In this document: positions 36,813 through 49,900 of the stretch, one piece after another | Numbering within the stretch: position 1 is the first letter of the stretch | Layout of the letters: every line of letters begins with the position of its first letter | Source: Acanthosepion pharaonis | Taxonomy: Eukaryota; Mollusca; Cephalopoda; Sepiida; Sepiidae | Direction of reading: 5' to 3' | NCBI GenBank assembly: GCA_903632075.3 | Contig: CAHIKZ030001202.1 | Location: forward strand, 657,501 to 721,500 | Length of the DNA stretch: 64,000 nucleotides | Program-made: the position numbers and the translations under genes | The notes under the pieces: generated by a model | The model's input: the letters and a program-made list of their open reading frames with translations, nothing else | Told to the model about the DNA's origin: nothing | The model's database searches: none

Positions 36813-39800
36813 AATGTGTCAAAAGAACAGTTTTTCCCTTGACACCACTATTATTTTAACTACCTTCATTTCTTGGCAATGTTTATTGTTTTAAAAAGCC
36901 ATGATTAGAATTGTAATAAAACCTAAACATATGATGGAAGTGAATTCATACGTTTTTTATTCTTGAGAATTTATAAGAAAAATATTAAATGCTATTTAGC
37001 TTCTTTATTTACAAAAATTATTTTATATTTACAACATTCTAAAAACTAATACAATTAAAACTAATGCAATGCAATATTTATCATTTACCAATTTATAATG
37101 AAATAAATATAAAAACTATTTTTTATTCATAAATTTATAAACATTTATTAAATTATTAAAACATATGAACTGTAAGAAAATCTTTATTATTTACCATTTT
37201 ATAAAGTTTGAATCAACTTGCAATTAGCCCAATTTTTGCCAACCATTCCAATAAACAATATGATAGATAAATAGTGTAAATAAATGTTCTAATAAATAAA
37301 TAAATAATGTTTATTATTTTTATTGTCAAGAACAAAGAAAATGTATAAATTTATTTTCATATGCTTAGGTTTTATTACAATTCTAATCATCGTTTTTTGA
37401 AATAATAAACATTACCAAAGAGTGAAGGTAGTTAAAATAATAGTGATATCATAGGAAAAAAAAAATGTCCTTTTGAAATTTGTTTTTTTTGCAGGCATGA
37501 AGGTCCATGTTTGCAAATATTTCAATGTCTATTTGTATCATCTTCAGTACAACATGGCTGGAAGTGAATCTTTTATTGATTAGGTTTTTTGGAACATCAA
37601 ATTTTAGCAGCTTTTCTTTTCACAGATTTTCTTGCTAAATATATGAAATGGTACCCTCAACCATCATTTACCTAAAAGACACCAAAGCAGAAATATTTGA
37701 TAATTAATCAAAAATACAATAATTTACAAAACAGCCTTGTTATGGAAAATATTAGTGGATTGGTGTATGTGCTTTGCATTTATGAGTGCATAAAGGATAA
37801 AAGCTCCTGAACTAAAAAAGAAAAATAGTTTCACCTCGACCTGGACTGATGGCAGTCAACAATGGTTGCCTGTCCCTCATTTGTTTTTCAAAGGCTACCT
37901 TTTCAGCTTCTTCTTCTTCCTTTTTGCGAATTTCCCTCTGGGACGGATAAAAAAGACCAACTGTCTGGGTAGCAACAGAATTCATTAACCTTGACATGGG
38001 ATTGTGATTCCGAGACATTGGCAGCCATTGATTCTGTTTGAAAATAAAATAGTTTTTTCTTTTGTAGTTATTGTTTATGATTATCAATATGAGAGGATGA
38101 AGAAAAATAAAATTCTCAGCTCAGCCTAGAAAGCCATGAAAAAAAGAAAAATCTGTTGTTTGGTTATTTGGTCAGATTTTACAAAGGCGGGTGGGTCAGA
38201 AACTTTACAACCCCCACCCCCCTCGTATATTATCTGCATAAACAAGTGTAAAAGAAATATCATTAAAAGCATTTGTGTTTATTGGGGTAATTTTCATTCA
38301 CTGAAAGACCTGTGAATAATCGTCACAATTTGTTTACATTGCATAATGTAAGAAAAATAATAATTGAATCTTCAGTTTCTTTTATGCACAAATTACCATA
38401 TATACTTGAGTATAAGTCTACTTCATGTAGAGTGCAACCACTGAATTCTATTGTGAAAAACCTGATTTTTTCATATAGCTCGCATACAATGTGACTCCTA
38501 CCTTGTGAACAATACTAGTAGACCTACCATAGTCAAATATTGTAGTACTGGGTATCATACTAGACATATTTTTATAGCAAATAAATGATCTTCATTATTT
38601 TTGTACAAAGCTACTCCAAAATGGTGAGAAAAAAATTACTTATCGTAAAATATCTGATATGAAGATTTAGAAACCATACTTTTGCTTCAGTTCATGCCTG
38701 ACTATGGTAGCTCCTTTAACTAGAGCCTGCCTCCCATATAGTCTAAGGTCTTTCACTTTTGCTGCTACATGAAGAGCAAAACCCCATCCATTATGCATGC
38801 CACTTAAAATCAACAAATACCTTATATAAATGAAGAAATAATAGATTTTTTTTCAATTTTAAATTTGCATTCATTGGAAAATGCATGATTTTTAAACTCT
38901 TCAAAAAATTACCTGTGTAGAGTGTGACCCCCTATTTTTATTATTAGTGGTTCTAAGTAAAGTCCAGACAAGGTGGAGTAACTCCACAATGTCCAATGTA
39001 AAGAATTCAATATTTGAACAAAAATCTGAAATGGAACAGTTGGCATTATTGTGGGTTTAATATTTAGAAGCCCACATTTTAGCCTCCCTTCTTGATCAAC
39101 CAAAGATATCCAAGTCTGGAGTTGATATTGGCTTGTAAAATTATCTTGATGAAACCATTATTAATTTTCCACTAGCATTCTTTTCATCACAATAACTGAA
39201 ACCTTTATTCCCTGAAACAGTGTGTGTTGGGGTACGAAGGGATAAACACTTGGCAAATCTTTTTCCATAATAGGTTCTCTGATGCTTCGGCCATGGATGC
39301 ATTATGTCTGACAGAAAACCAAATCAAAGCTTTTAAACTTTCCCTTTATTTTCCCACCTTGTTTGCAAATGGATTTTAGGTAGCATTCTATTCAGAACTA
39401 TAAAAGGAAGGGAAATAAATCCTTTTTCTCTCTTTTGATTTTTCAACCATAGAATGTAGTTCATATAAGATATTGTCTTGTCTCCCCCTTAAAGGAGACA
39501 ACAGCCAGCAAAACAAGTACTTAATTTCACCAAACCACGTGGCACACTGACACAGTACTGCTAATCCAATAAATATTTTCTCTTTTCTTTAGATATCTGT
39601 ACATATGAAATATGATTTTATTTCTTTTGTGATTATTTTTTACAGCTTATCAACCTTTTGTAGGTTATTTAAAGATGAAAACATTTCAGATTGTTGGAGG
39701 TTGTTTACGTTATTTACTTTTCTCACCCTTTTTGTTATTTATATAATAAATATATATATAAAATTCTCCTCATTGTTTCCTTTGAAAGTTTCATTCCTTT

Positions 39801-42290
39801 CCATTAAAATTTGTAATACCTAATAATACATAGAAAAAGGCTATCTTTCAAAATACCAAAGATTTTTAGCTTCCAATATTTTGGTAGTTCAATACTCACA
39901 TCTCCAGAAGTTACAAGAGCCGCACTGTGAAAACGAAAAGGAAAATAAATCCATTAAAGTTTTTCAGAAAAGGAGTTTTTTTTATGAATTTAAACTTTCC
40001 CATTCATAATTATTACATTTCAAGAACTTTTCAGTTTCAACTGCCATACTTAATATTTTTAAAAATGTATTTAAAATTTTACTCACTAATTTACATATAT
40101 TTGTTAGAATCTATAAATGTATCATTGTTGGTTAGATTAAGAGTGTATCCCTCTCCTCAATCCATTCTATACTCTGTTATTAGAACAGGCTTCTGACTAA
40201 ATTGCTCATGATAAAAAACATAAATAAAGAATAAAAATTATAAATAAAAATAAAAGAGTCCTGTTTTCTCTTCAATTCAAGAACTTCTCTCTGGGTGCAG
40301 AAATTTGTTCAAATCTGGGATTCACTTTGAGTATACCAAAAATCAACTTCTCCATAGTTGTATAGATTGATATACACATGATGAAGGCCAGAGTGCACAA
40401 AACAGCCAAAATATTGTGATAACAACAGCAAAGATGAGGACAATAGTAATATGTAAATAGTGTAAATAATGATAACTCCTCATTCCAGAAATTCAAACTG
40501 AAATTTTCCATATTTCTTAATTCTGAAATATTTTGAAATATTATTGATATTTTCACTTTGAAATTTACACATTAGTGCTTACTTGTGACAATAATGAGCA
40601 GTTTCTGAAACGTGTAATAAATTGCAATGAAAATTAAATCTATTACAATAATCACAATTACCGATTTTTCAAATGTTGTTTTACTCCCCCCACCCATCAA
40701 AATTGGAAATTTCATGTATTAAAAGAAGAAAATAAACCTCTAAAAATATATTCTAAAGAATTGGCAGAATTTGTTCATATGGCCACAATCATTCCCCCAC
40801 AATATGAATGGTTGGCGATGACATTGGAATCATTTATCCTTAATAAATAGTTCAGGGGAGACAATCAGACACTGTTGGAAAGTTAAAAAAACAAAAAAAA
40901 AAACAAAAAAAAAAAAAAAAACTACATCTACAAGATGGTGCACCCTATTATGTTGTCCCACAACATCAGAGGTAGGTATTCGGGTTGTGGCAGGAGAGAG
41001 GGAACTTTTCTTCATAAAACCCAAAATATTTGTTAGTCTTGTTATGGATGACAGTGGAGTGGCAGTCTGTCAAAATGTCATTGAATTCATCTAGGTGGAG
41101 AGAATTTCACCCATGCATAAATACTTGCTGAACATTCCCAAAGACCAAATCATGGATGTGAGGTGATGGGTAATGTGTTTCATCTGTGGTGATAGTGATA
41201 TCTCTACCACCCCCACTTTTGATCATGGTAAATTAGTGTTTTTAGCTGAAAACTTATCCAATGATGTTATTTTATTTCTTCTATTTATTGTAGTTTCTAT
41301 GAAAATAAATGGAAGGAATTACTTTCAGAATATTAATAAATATATGTTTCATTGAATAATATAGAAATATTGTGTCTACTTATTTTTACAAAGCAAGTGT
41401 TTCAATATAAGAAAGCTGACTGGAAATTTGTAGAAATGTAAAATGGCATTAAATGTTACATGCACTTTAATATGTTGTTGCTATATTCATAATGAATTTG
41501 TTGAGTATCAGTTGGTTGATTTTGATATAGATTGCTTTGAGAATTTGAAGATTTGGTTTATTATTTTCATGGTGTAGTATTATTAGTTTTGTCAAGAAGT
41601 ATTTTCCTGTATTGTGAAAGTGGACAGGAATGTTTTTAGATGCTGTACAATAGAACTTCTATCCAACAAATGAAGTGTAAGACGTCTTGATAATGTTGCA
41701 ATTGTCAAACCAAAATATGTGCTTAGTTTTTTGTCAAAGATACAATTTCCCAAAGGACATTTAAATTGATATAAAAAATTTTTTTTCCCAAAATGCTAGT
41801 TGATGGAGAAGAGGTATTGTGTATGATTAAGTTGGTTGTGTTAAGTTTAGTATAATGTATAATTAGATTCATTTTTTTATTGGAATCATTTTACATTTCT
41901 ACAAATTCCTGGTCAGCTCCTTATATTGAAACACTTGATTTATAAAAAATTCCATAACTACAACAAATAAATTTTAAAAATTCTAAAATAACTATAACAA
42001 AGCACATTCATGCATGTTTTTAAAAATCTCTACGACAATGGAATGTAGATTTTATTGCAGTTATAATAGCATGTTTGTTATTGTAATTTACCCCTGAAGA
42101 TGACCTTAGAAAAGGTCGAAAGTACTTGGGTTAAAAAAAACATGGAGCTTCCCTTGATGGATTCTATCTCAAGATCAAGAAACTAATTAGACAATTGGAA
42201 AGGATCACTATAAAAAGAAGCAATATGTCTACCTTATTCAATGAAACATATTTGAATTAAGATACGCTGCATAGCATATATATATATATA

Positions 42291-42325
<35 letters not shown>

Positions 42326-43789
42326 TTTATTTAAGCAGCAATAATTCTTTTTATTGAAAAATACTGACAATGTCTGTTTGTCCAACATTTTATTTAGTTT
42401 TTACAACTTCATGCTAAGTTTTTGTTTTGTTAATCAATTCACACCAAGCAAGACAATAATGCCACTAAGATGTAAGGGGCTACTGGAGTGAAAGAGAATG
42501 AGAAAATTTTAAAAGGAAGCAGAAACCCAATCCTAAACAGGGAATAAAGGATAAACCTCTACTCTTGTTCAAAAAACCAGAGAGGAGTTTGAACCGGATG
42601 ATTATGTCAGAATTAAAAATGGTAAACTTTCCAAAATTAATTTTCTTGCATTTGTGTATTTTCACCTTTCACTGTAATCATTAAAAAGAACTGAAAGATT
42701 AATAGGTGTGTTTATGAAAAAAAAGAAAAAAGTATGTATAAATTCAGTCTGGCCATTGCAGATGACGTCACCTTTAAGTGACTTCAATTTAAAACTAAAA
42801 TCACTGGAATTTACCAAAACCTGTTCCAATGTGGAAGCTACTTCTTTATTCTGATTCCTTGTTTCTTTAACAGTGACAAAGAAATTCAATCAGATTTAAG
42901 TTCTATTAAGACAGTAAAGGTGTTAATTACCTTGTGTTTGGGTTTGGGTTTCTGTAAGGTGGTGTAATGACCATTCCACAACCACCACAATAGGTGGACA
43001 TGACGTGATTATTGGCCCGACAATTGGAACACTGAATGCAACTGGACTGATTCGGCTGGACAAGAAGAAATTTACACATTTTATTAACACAAGTGGGTGA
43101 AGCAAATAACAAGGCATGTTGTTATTTTTTGTGGGTTTCTTTTTTTTTTTTAACTAGTGCTTATGAAAATTTTTTTTATGTTACATCTTTTCAATATGGG
43201 AACATCACACAAATTCAAATAATTTGCAATTTAATATGCAGATGATACGTTTTACCTGTGTACCACCAAATATCTCAATTAATGTGTAGATAAGAAAAAT
43301 AACTTCTTTAGAAAATGGTGCCAGTAATTGGATCAGTCTTTACTTGGAATTACTTTATGTGAAACCACTTGTTCACTTCTTAAATTTATTGGTATTATAC
43401 GTTCAAGGAGTGTGCAAAATTTGATATTTTACTGAATAAGTATGATATGCGTTTTTAGCAGCAGACAACCGTTTAATGCTTTTTACATGGAAGTGTTTTT
43501 GAAGATGATGAGACAAAATAGAACAAATTTATTAACGACATGTTTTGCCAGAGAAGTGTATGCTCTCTTTGGCTTCCTCAGGTTAAAATGAAAGAAAGAC
43601 AAAACTGTGTGTGAGGAAAATGTCTTGGGATCTCTGAGGATAAGTGGATATCATAAACAAAATTAATTAAGCTAGCTTATCAAAATCCAGAATTGGAGAG
43701 TGTCTGTTTGTCTGTGTGTTTGTTTTATCTATATCAGTATTAGAGCTGTTTGGCATTTAGGATTTTAAACCAGGGATTTTATTTTTTAC

Positions 43790-43845
<56 letters not shown>

Positions 43846-46051
43846 GTGAGAGAAAAGACTGGGTATAGGGGATTGAGGAAAGGATAAAAGATGTATGAAG
43901 TTCAAGATAAAACATGGCAAATGACATTGCATTTAAATTTCTGAAGATTGTAGTTATCAGGGAAGCAAGTAAACAGAAGGGAGTTCCACAGGCAGGAAGT
44001 GTGAGAAAAGAAACTGTTGGGTAGAAGTGTTGGATAAATTTACTTAATTCAACAGTAAAACATACCTAGATGCCAATCTAATAGCACGCTTAAACACAAG
44101 TAGTCTGGGTACCAAGGAAAAAAGCTTGTCAGAAATATTTGTAGAAAAGACGGAGGGAAGCCATGTCATGTCGGTGAGAAAGTAACTGAAGTCAAGATGG
44201 AAAATCAGGATGGATTACATTGCAAATCCTTTTTTGGATTTTGTTAAGAACCTCAAGATGAGTAGTAGGAGCACGGATGAATGGTAGATTTTTAAATGTG
44301 CAAGATGGACTCTGATAAGTAAAATGTTCTGGCACAACACAATGACCCAACTATCCTTTAAGTATATGTAGCTATTGATTAGATGTAGGCATTCCACTTT
44401 AAGTCGGTTGAGAATGTGGGGGCCAAGAAGGCACAGCGTGTTGCTCTCCATGAGTCTAGCATCAGCCGTGCTGATGGTGGGCAGGAAAGTTTCTCTACGG
44501 TGGTTAAAATGAGAGTAGTTTCATTTTGGAGACATTAAAAGTTACGAGTCATTTCCTCCCACAGTTAACCACTGATTGGAGGTCCTTTTCGAGAGCAGCA
44601 ACCAGGTTAACTTTGTCAACTCTAACGAATTTGCTATTGAGACAGGAGTAAATGGTAGTGTCATGAGCATAAATGTCTACTTGGGAATTGATGACATCAG
44701 AGAGATCATTGATGAAGGTCAGAAACAGCATAGGACCCAGGACAGAGCCTTGGGAGACATCTGTGTTCATGCTAAAGGATCTGGAAGCAGACCCATTCAA
44801 AACAACCTTCATTTCACAATTTGATAGGAACGATTGAATTAAATCAAACACATGCCCAGTAATACTGTAGCCCTGGAGCTTATGTAGAAGACCAACATGC
44901 CAAACCCTGTCAAATATCTAGAGCTACAGCTTGAGTTTTGCCATTATTATACATCTTCAGTGATGGGCATTAGCAGCAGCCATTAGTAGTAGATCTGGCA
45001 AAATGGAAGCCATATTGTTTGTGAGAGAGTAGGTCATTACAGGTATGATATTTAACTACGTCAGCATTGATTAAAGCCTTTGCTGAAAAAAATGGTAGGA
45101 GACTAATAGAGCAATAGACAGAAGGGTCAGAGAGTTCTCCAGAGTTCTTAAAAACTGGAACTACAGAGGAGGACTTCCAACAAGAAGGAAAGCAAGAAGC
45201 CGCAAGGCAATAGTTGTAGAGTTTGGAGAGAACTGGAGCCAGCTTGGGAGCATATTTCTTTAGAATGATGGCTGGGATCCCATCACCTCTGCTTGTCTTA
45301 TGGTAGTCTAATTTATAAATAATGTCTGATACCTGTGATGGGATCATGCACATATCACTCAGTAGAGCCTTTGTTCTAGGAGGGAAATCAGGTGTGGGTA
45401 CTCTAATTGAGTCAAGTGTTGAGTTGGAAGAGAATTTCCAAACAAAGCATTCAATCTTATCTGCTGTAGATGTCAGGACTTTGAATTGATTGAATAGAGG
45501 AGGGATGAAGGATTTGCTGTTGTTCAGCACAATCTTGCAGAGCCAACAATAATCTCTAGAACCAAACTTGCAAGATGCAATACATTGTTTCATTTTATCA
45601 GCAAACGGTAACTTTGCTTCTTTGAGGACATGCCTGCACTCGTTACGAGTAGAGACAAAGACACGTCTGTTGCAATCAGACATGTCGCTCTGGTACCACG
45701 GGAAGAAGTGATTCCTGTGGACTATAGTGACCGAGCATGCAGGTGAGAACCAAAGAGATGAACATGATTTAACTTGGTATTTCCTTGCTGGAATGAAAGC
45801 ATCGATGCTGACTTTCATCCAGTAGGAGACCTCAGATGCGCATTTATGAACGGGATATATATATGCACATCAATATATACCTGCACATGCATACATACAT
45901 ATACACTCATGCATGTACACACCATAGTGGCTTTTTTTAATATGTATACCTGTACACACATATTCATACATACAACTATTATACATAAAAAAAAAAGCCT
46001 CAATGATGTGTATATGCATGTGTGTGTATGCATGTACACATGAAAAAGTGT

Positions 46052-46098
<47 letters not shown>

Positions 46099-46793
46099 TG
46101 TGTGTGTATTGAAAAAAAATCCTGATTTGAAATCCTACAATACCAAACAGCTCTAATACAGATGTAGATAAAACAACCAAGCACTCAGGTGGGCAGACAC
46201 CCGCCAAGTTTAGAAATTGATAAGCTCAGGTAATTAATTTTGTTTATGATATCCACTTATCGTCAGAGATCCCAAGATATTTTCCTCACACATAGTTTTG
46301 TCTTTCTTTCATTTTAAAATGACGAAGCCAAAGAGACCATACACTTCTCCATCAAAATATATCTTTAATCAGATTTCATTTTCCGCTTCATTGCCTTCAC
46401 TTTTGTTTCAGATTGGATTTTAAATCATATACATCCTACAAACACACACAAATATATTTTACATAAGATGATAATTCAAATGAAATTAAGACATGAAACT
46501 TTCATATTTTTTTCTTTTTACAAGTGATAAATTATGTTTTAAAAATATAGAGTTCATAAATTTTTTTATTTTTTGTAAAAAAAAATAAAGCATTAGGAAA
46601 TCAACTGACCAAAATCGTCTAAAGATACCAAAAGGTTGAAACGAAGATAGCAGAATTGGCTGATTTGCTGATTTTCTATACTTTAAAGCTCTACATATTA
46701 AATTTTTATATGGGGATTGAGCACTTTTTTAATACTACTGTTCCCTAGTCTAATTCAACTCTGACCATTAACTTCTTTATTACTGTGTGTGCG

Positions 46794-46833
<40 letters not shown>

Positions 46834-46878
46834 GTACACACACACACTATCTGAATTACCTGCACCTTGATGATGATC

Positions 46879-46915
<37 letters not shown>

Positions 46916-49900
46916 TATGCACATATATGTAGAGATAGAAAACAAAGTAACAATACATGAAATAATTTACCTGACTGCCACACCAATCACAATAACGAGC
47001 ATCAATGTTGTTGATTCGCAGACATTTTGAACATTTCAAAAACTTTGCATTGTTATTTGTTCCTGGGGCGGAGAAAAGAAATTCTTCATTGGCAGGAAAT
47101 TTCTGAATGAAAGAAATTAAAAAAAAGATTAAAAATGACCAATAGTATTTTACTGAGACATAATAACTGGATGTGCTTCTAAAATCTATCAATGGGAGTG
47201 TTTTTTGTTTTCTTTTTTTTATTGGCCTCAAGAGATGAGGTTATGCCAAAATAAAAAATTCTTTTCATAGGCAAAAAGGAAGGAAATTCTTCATGTGACA
47301 TGCACCGGTGGTCGCGGTCGCAGCACCAGCGCCAATATGGGACATCCACTGGTCGTGACGTCAATATATGACACTGAGCCGTTGGCCTGTGGTCAACTCC
47401 TAGTTGTGGTGCGAAGCCATAAGGTTGTTTCCACCAGCATTTTTGGGTTGACTCCTTGTCGCTGCTACCAGCCTGTGTTCTGGTCAATCTGGTCGTTTCC
47501 GGTTCAATAGCAGATTTGTTGTTCTCAGCTCGCCTCCAACGCTTGGTCACCAAAGTAACTGCTTTGATCTCAAGTCTAACCTACCCACATTGTGACTTTG
47601 ATCTTAGGTAGACAAAATCAATCAAGCGTCGGGCCACAGTGCAAGCTGAATCTGGGGTAAAGGTGATACCACACAAGCGTAAGTAAAAGAAAAATAATAA
47701 AACAAACTCACGAGGTTCAAATATGTTGAGAAATAACAATTATCTTTATCTATCTGTTGAATACAGGAGTGTATTTCTCTTTCGGCCTGTTTCTATGGAT
47801 TCCTGACACTCTTTGCGTTTCTTAAGCGAGTTATGATATCTTAAGTCATTTGTCAAAAAAAAACTTGCTTTTGGTAGGAAGACTAAGTCAAAAGGCGTGA
47901 AAATCTCGGTCAGCTCCTGTGAGGTGCTATTCTCCAAGCCCAACAGCTCTCTGTCGATCTGTGTCTGTGTCTCCGATCTCCAACCCAACTCTCTGAACGC
48001 CTGGGGACATTTGTTTATATGGACACCGACCAAAACTGGGTTGGGGCCTGTCGTGGTTTGGGTTCTTTGACAATTCTTAATTCCCAACAAAAATTTTCTT
48101 TGTCCTCAGGACAGGAAAATTTATTACTTCTCAAAATCCACTTAGCAGAATCTCTACCAACTCATTAATCACTGCTAGTCAACTTTTAAACTGGGTGGTC
48201 ATTTCCACCTAAAAATCGAATTCTTTATTTTTCTAGTGTCTTAAAATTTTTGTATCACCAGATGCTCATTTTCGAGTCACCATGTCTGACAATAATAATG
48301 ATCCCCTTCTCATCTCTCTTTTCTCATGTCAAGATTCGTACATACAACAGATAGGTCTCTTCACTGGACACAAGAACCAAAATTAAATGATATCACTGAA
48401 AGATAATTAATGGCTCTTCTTTAGGGTGGTCTCAAGCTGAAATTCCTCCATGGTCGCATGCATGGCCCGGCTTTGTTTATTCCTCCCCGAATTTTGTTTT
48501 CCTTGCCGTGTCACTATCTGATCATGACATTAATTAATTCTGATAGAATCTGAAATCTGGTTTTCTCTTACAGATTTTCTGTCTTCTGCAAAAAAGTATC
48601 TTTCCTCATAAATAAAATCTTTTCCCATTCATTTTTTTTGTTAAAAAAAAATGTCACTCAGTCTGTCTTTTGATATAGCTTTCTCGCCTTAAATATTTCT
48701 CGTTTTAATTTCTATGCTTAATTAGTTAGCTAATTACCATAGCTAAATAGTGTCACATTCATACAAAGTGAAAACAGTACTAGTTGGTAGGGAACAGACT
48801 GGGTTTGTTTTCTATGTGGTCACATGATATTAATGGGACCAATTTTGATCAAGTGAACAAAAAACTCACTTTAGAACATGATTAAAAATAGCACATGTTT
48901 AGACAAATTTGTAAATATATAAAAGATATAATGGTTGTATATAGAGTGACAAACCATGTTTTCACTCCAGTTTAGTAAACAAATATTAAATTTATCTATA
49001 TTATAATATGCAGTATCCAGTTAAAAAAAATGTTATCGGTCTTGACCTGGCATCTCAGCTTTAGTCACTTTCCAACTGATCTAAATTTAAATGCAATGTC
49101 AATTGTTATCTTCTGTTTTCTTAATTGTTTTATCCAGTAACCTTGAATGTGATCTAGTAATATCCGTAAGATCAAACTCAAGAGACAAAGGAAAAATAAT
49201 AATATAACAATGAGTTTCACACTCTGGGACTATACTACGCAGGTTGGTTCTTTATAGTGTGATACTATAGACACGTACATAGAAAGGGAAGAAGGGCAGT
49301 TTTATCTTAAGTGTTTGTTTGATGGACCAGTGGATGGTTACTTTTAAATTTCACTCTTGTAAGCAATATCCACTTTAACTAAAGAGGAATGGAAAGTAAA
49401 GGGAACAATGTGGAACTTTTTGACATCAAGTGGCCCCCAAAAAATGGTAATGGAGTATATCCAAGTGCTGCTCTATATTAAGTCATGCTTGGGATCACAG
49501 AGCATTCTGGTCCACCCTTCGTGAGAGACGGATGTATCCATCATGTGGTTCTGAAGCTTCTATTCGTATTGCTAAGCCACAACATTGGGAGAAGTAGATG
49601 AGTAAGGAATTGGTAGGGGGAAAGAGTTGACTTAGCAGAAATTATCTCAAATATCACCTACCTATCCACATGAATGAACAGGCAAAACCCTGAATAAAAC
49701 ATCTACATATAATATAAAAAACAGGGATTGCTTATTTCTTGTCTTACGTGTTACAATTTTCTTATTCAAATTATTTACCTTCTATCATTTTGAGAACCGT
49801 TATCAATGCACAAATTGTTCAATGAATTAAATTCATTTTTTGATCTTCTTATGTGTCGTAGCATACCTATGGACGATAATAAATATGTCCCCATTCACAT

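Noticed and set aside
40885..41160. Another DDE transposase remnant (a QDGAP-like string after a poly-A run)
   Set aside because: Only one short motif matches and no flanking frame supports it.
45815..47231. Minus-strand open frames with Ile/Tyr repeats
   Set aside because: Their Ile-Tyr stretches are translated (TA)n arrays; only the real zinc-ribbon exon at 46971-47102 is retained.
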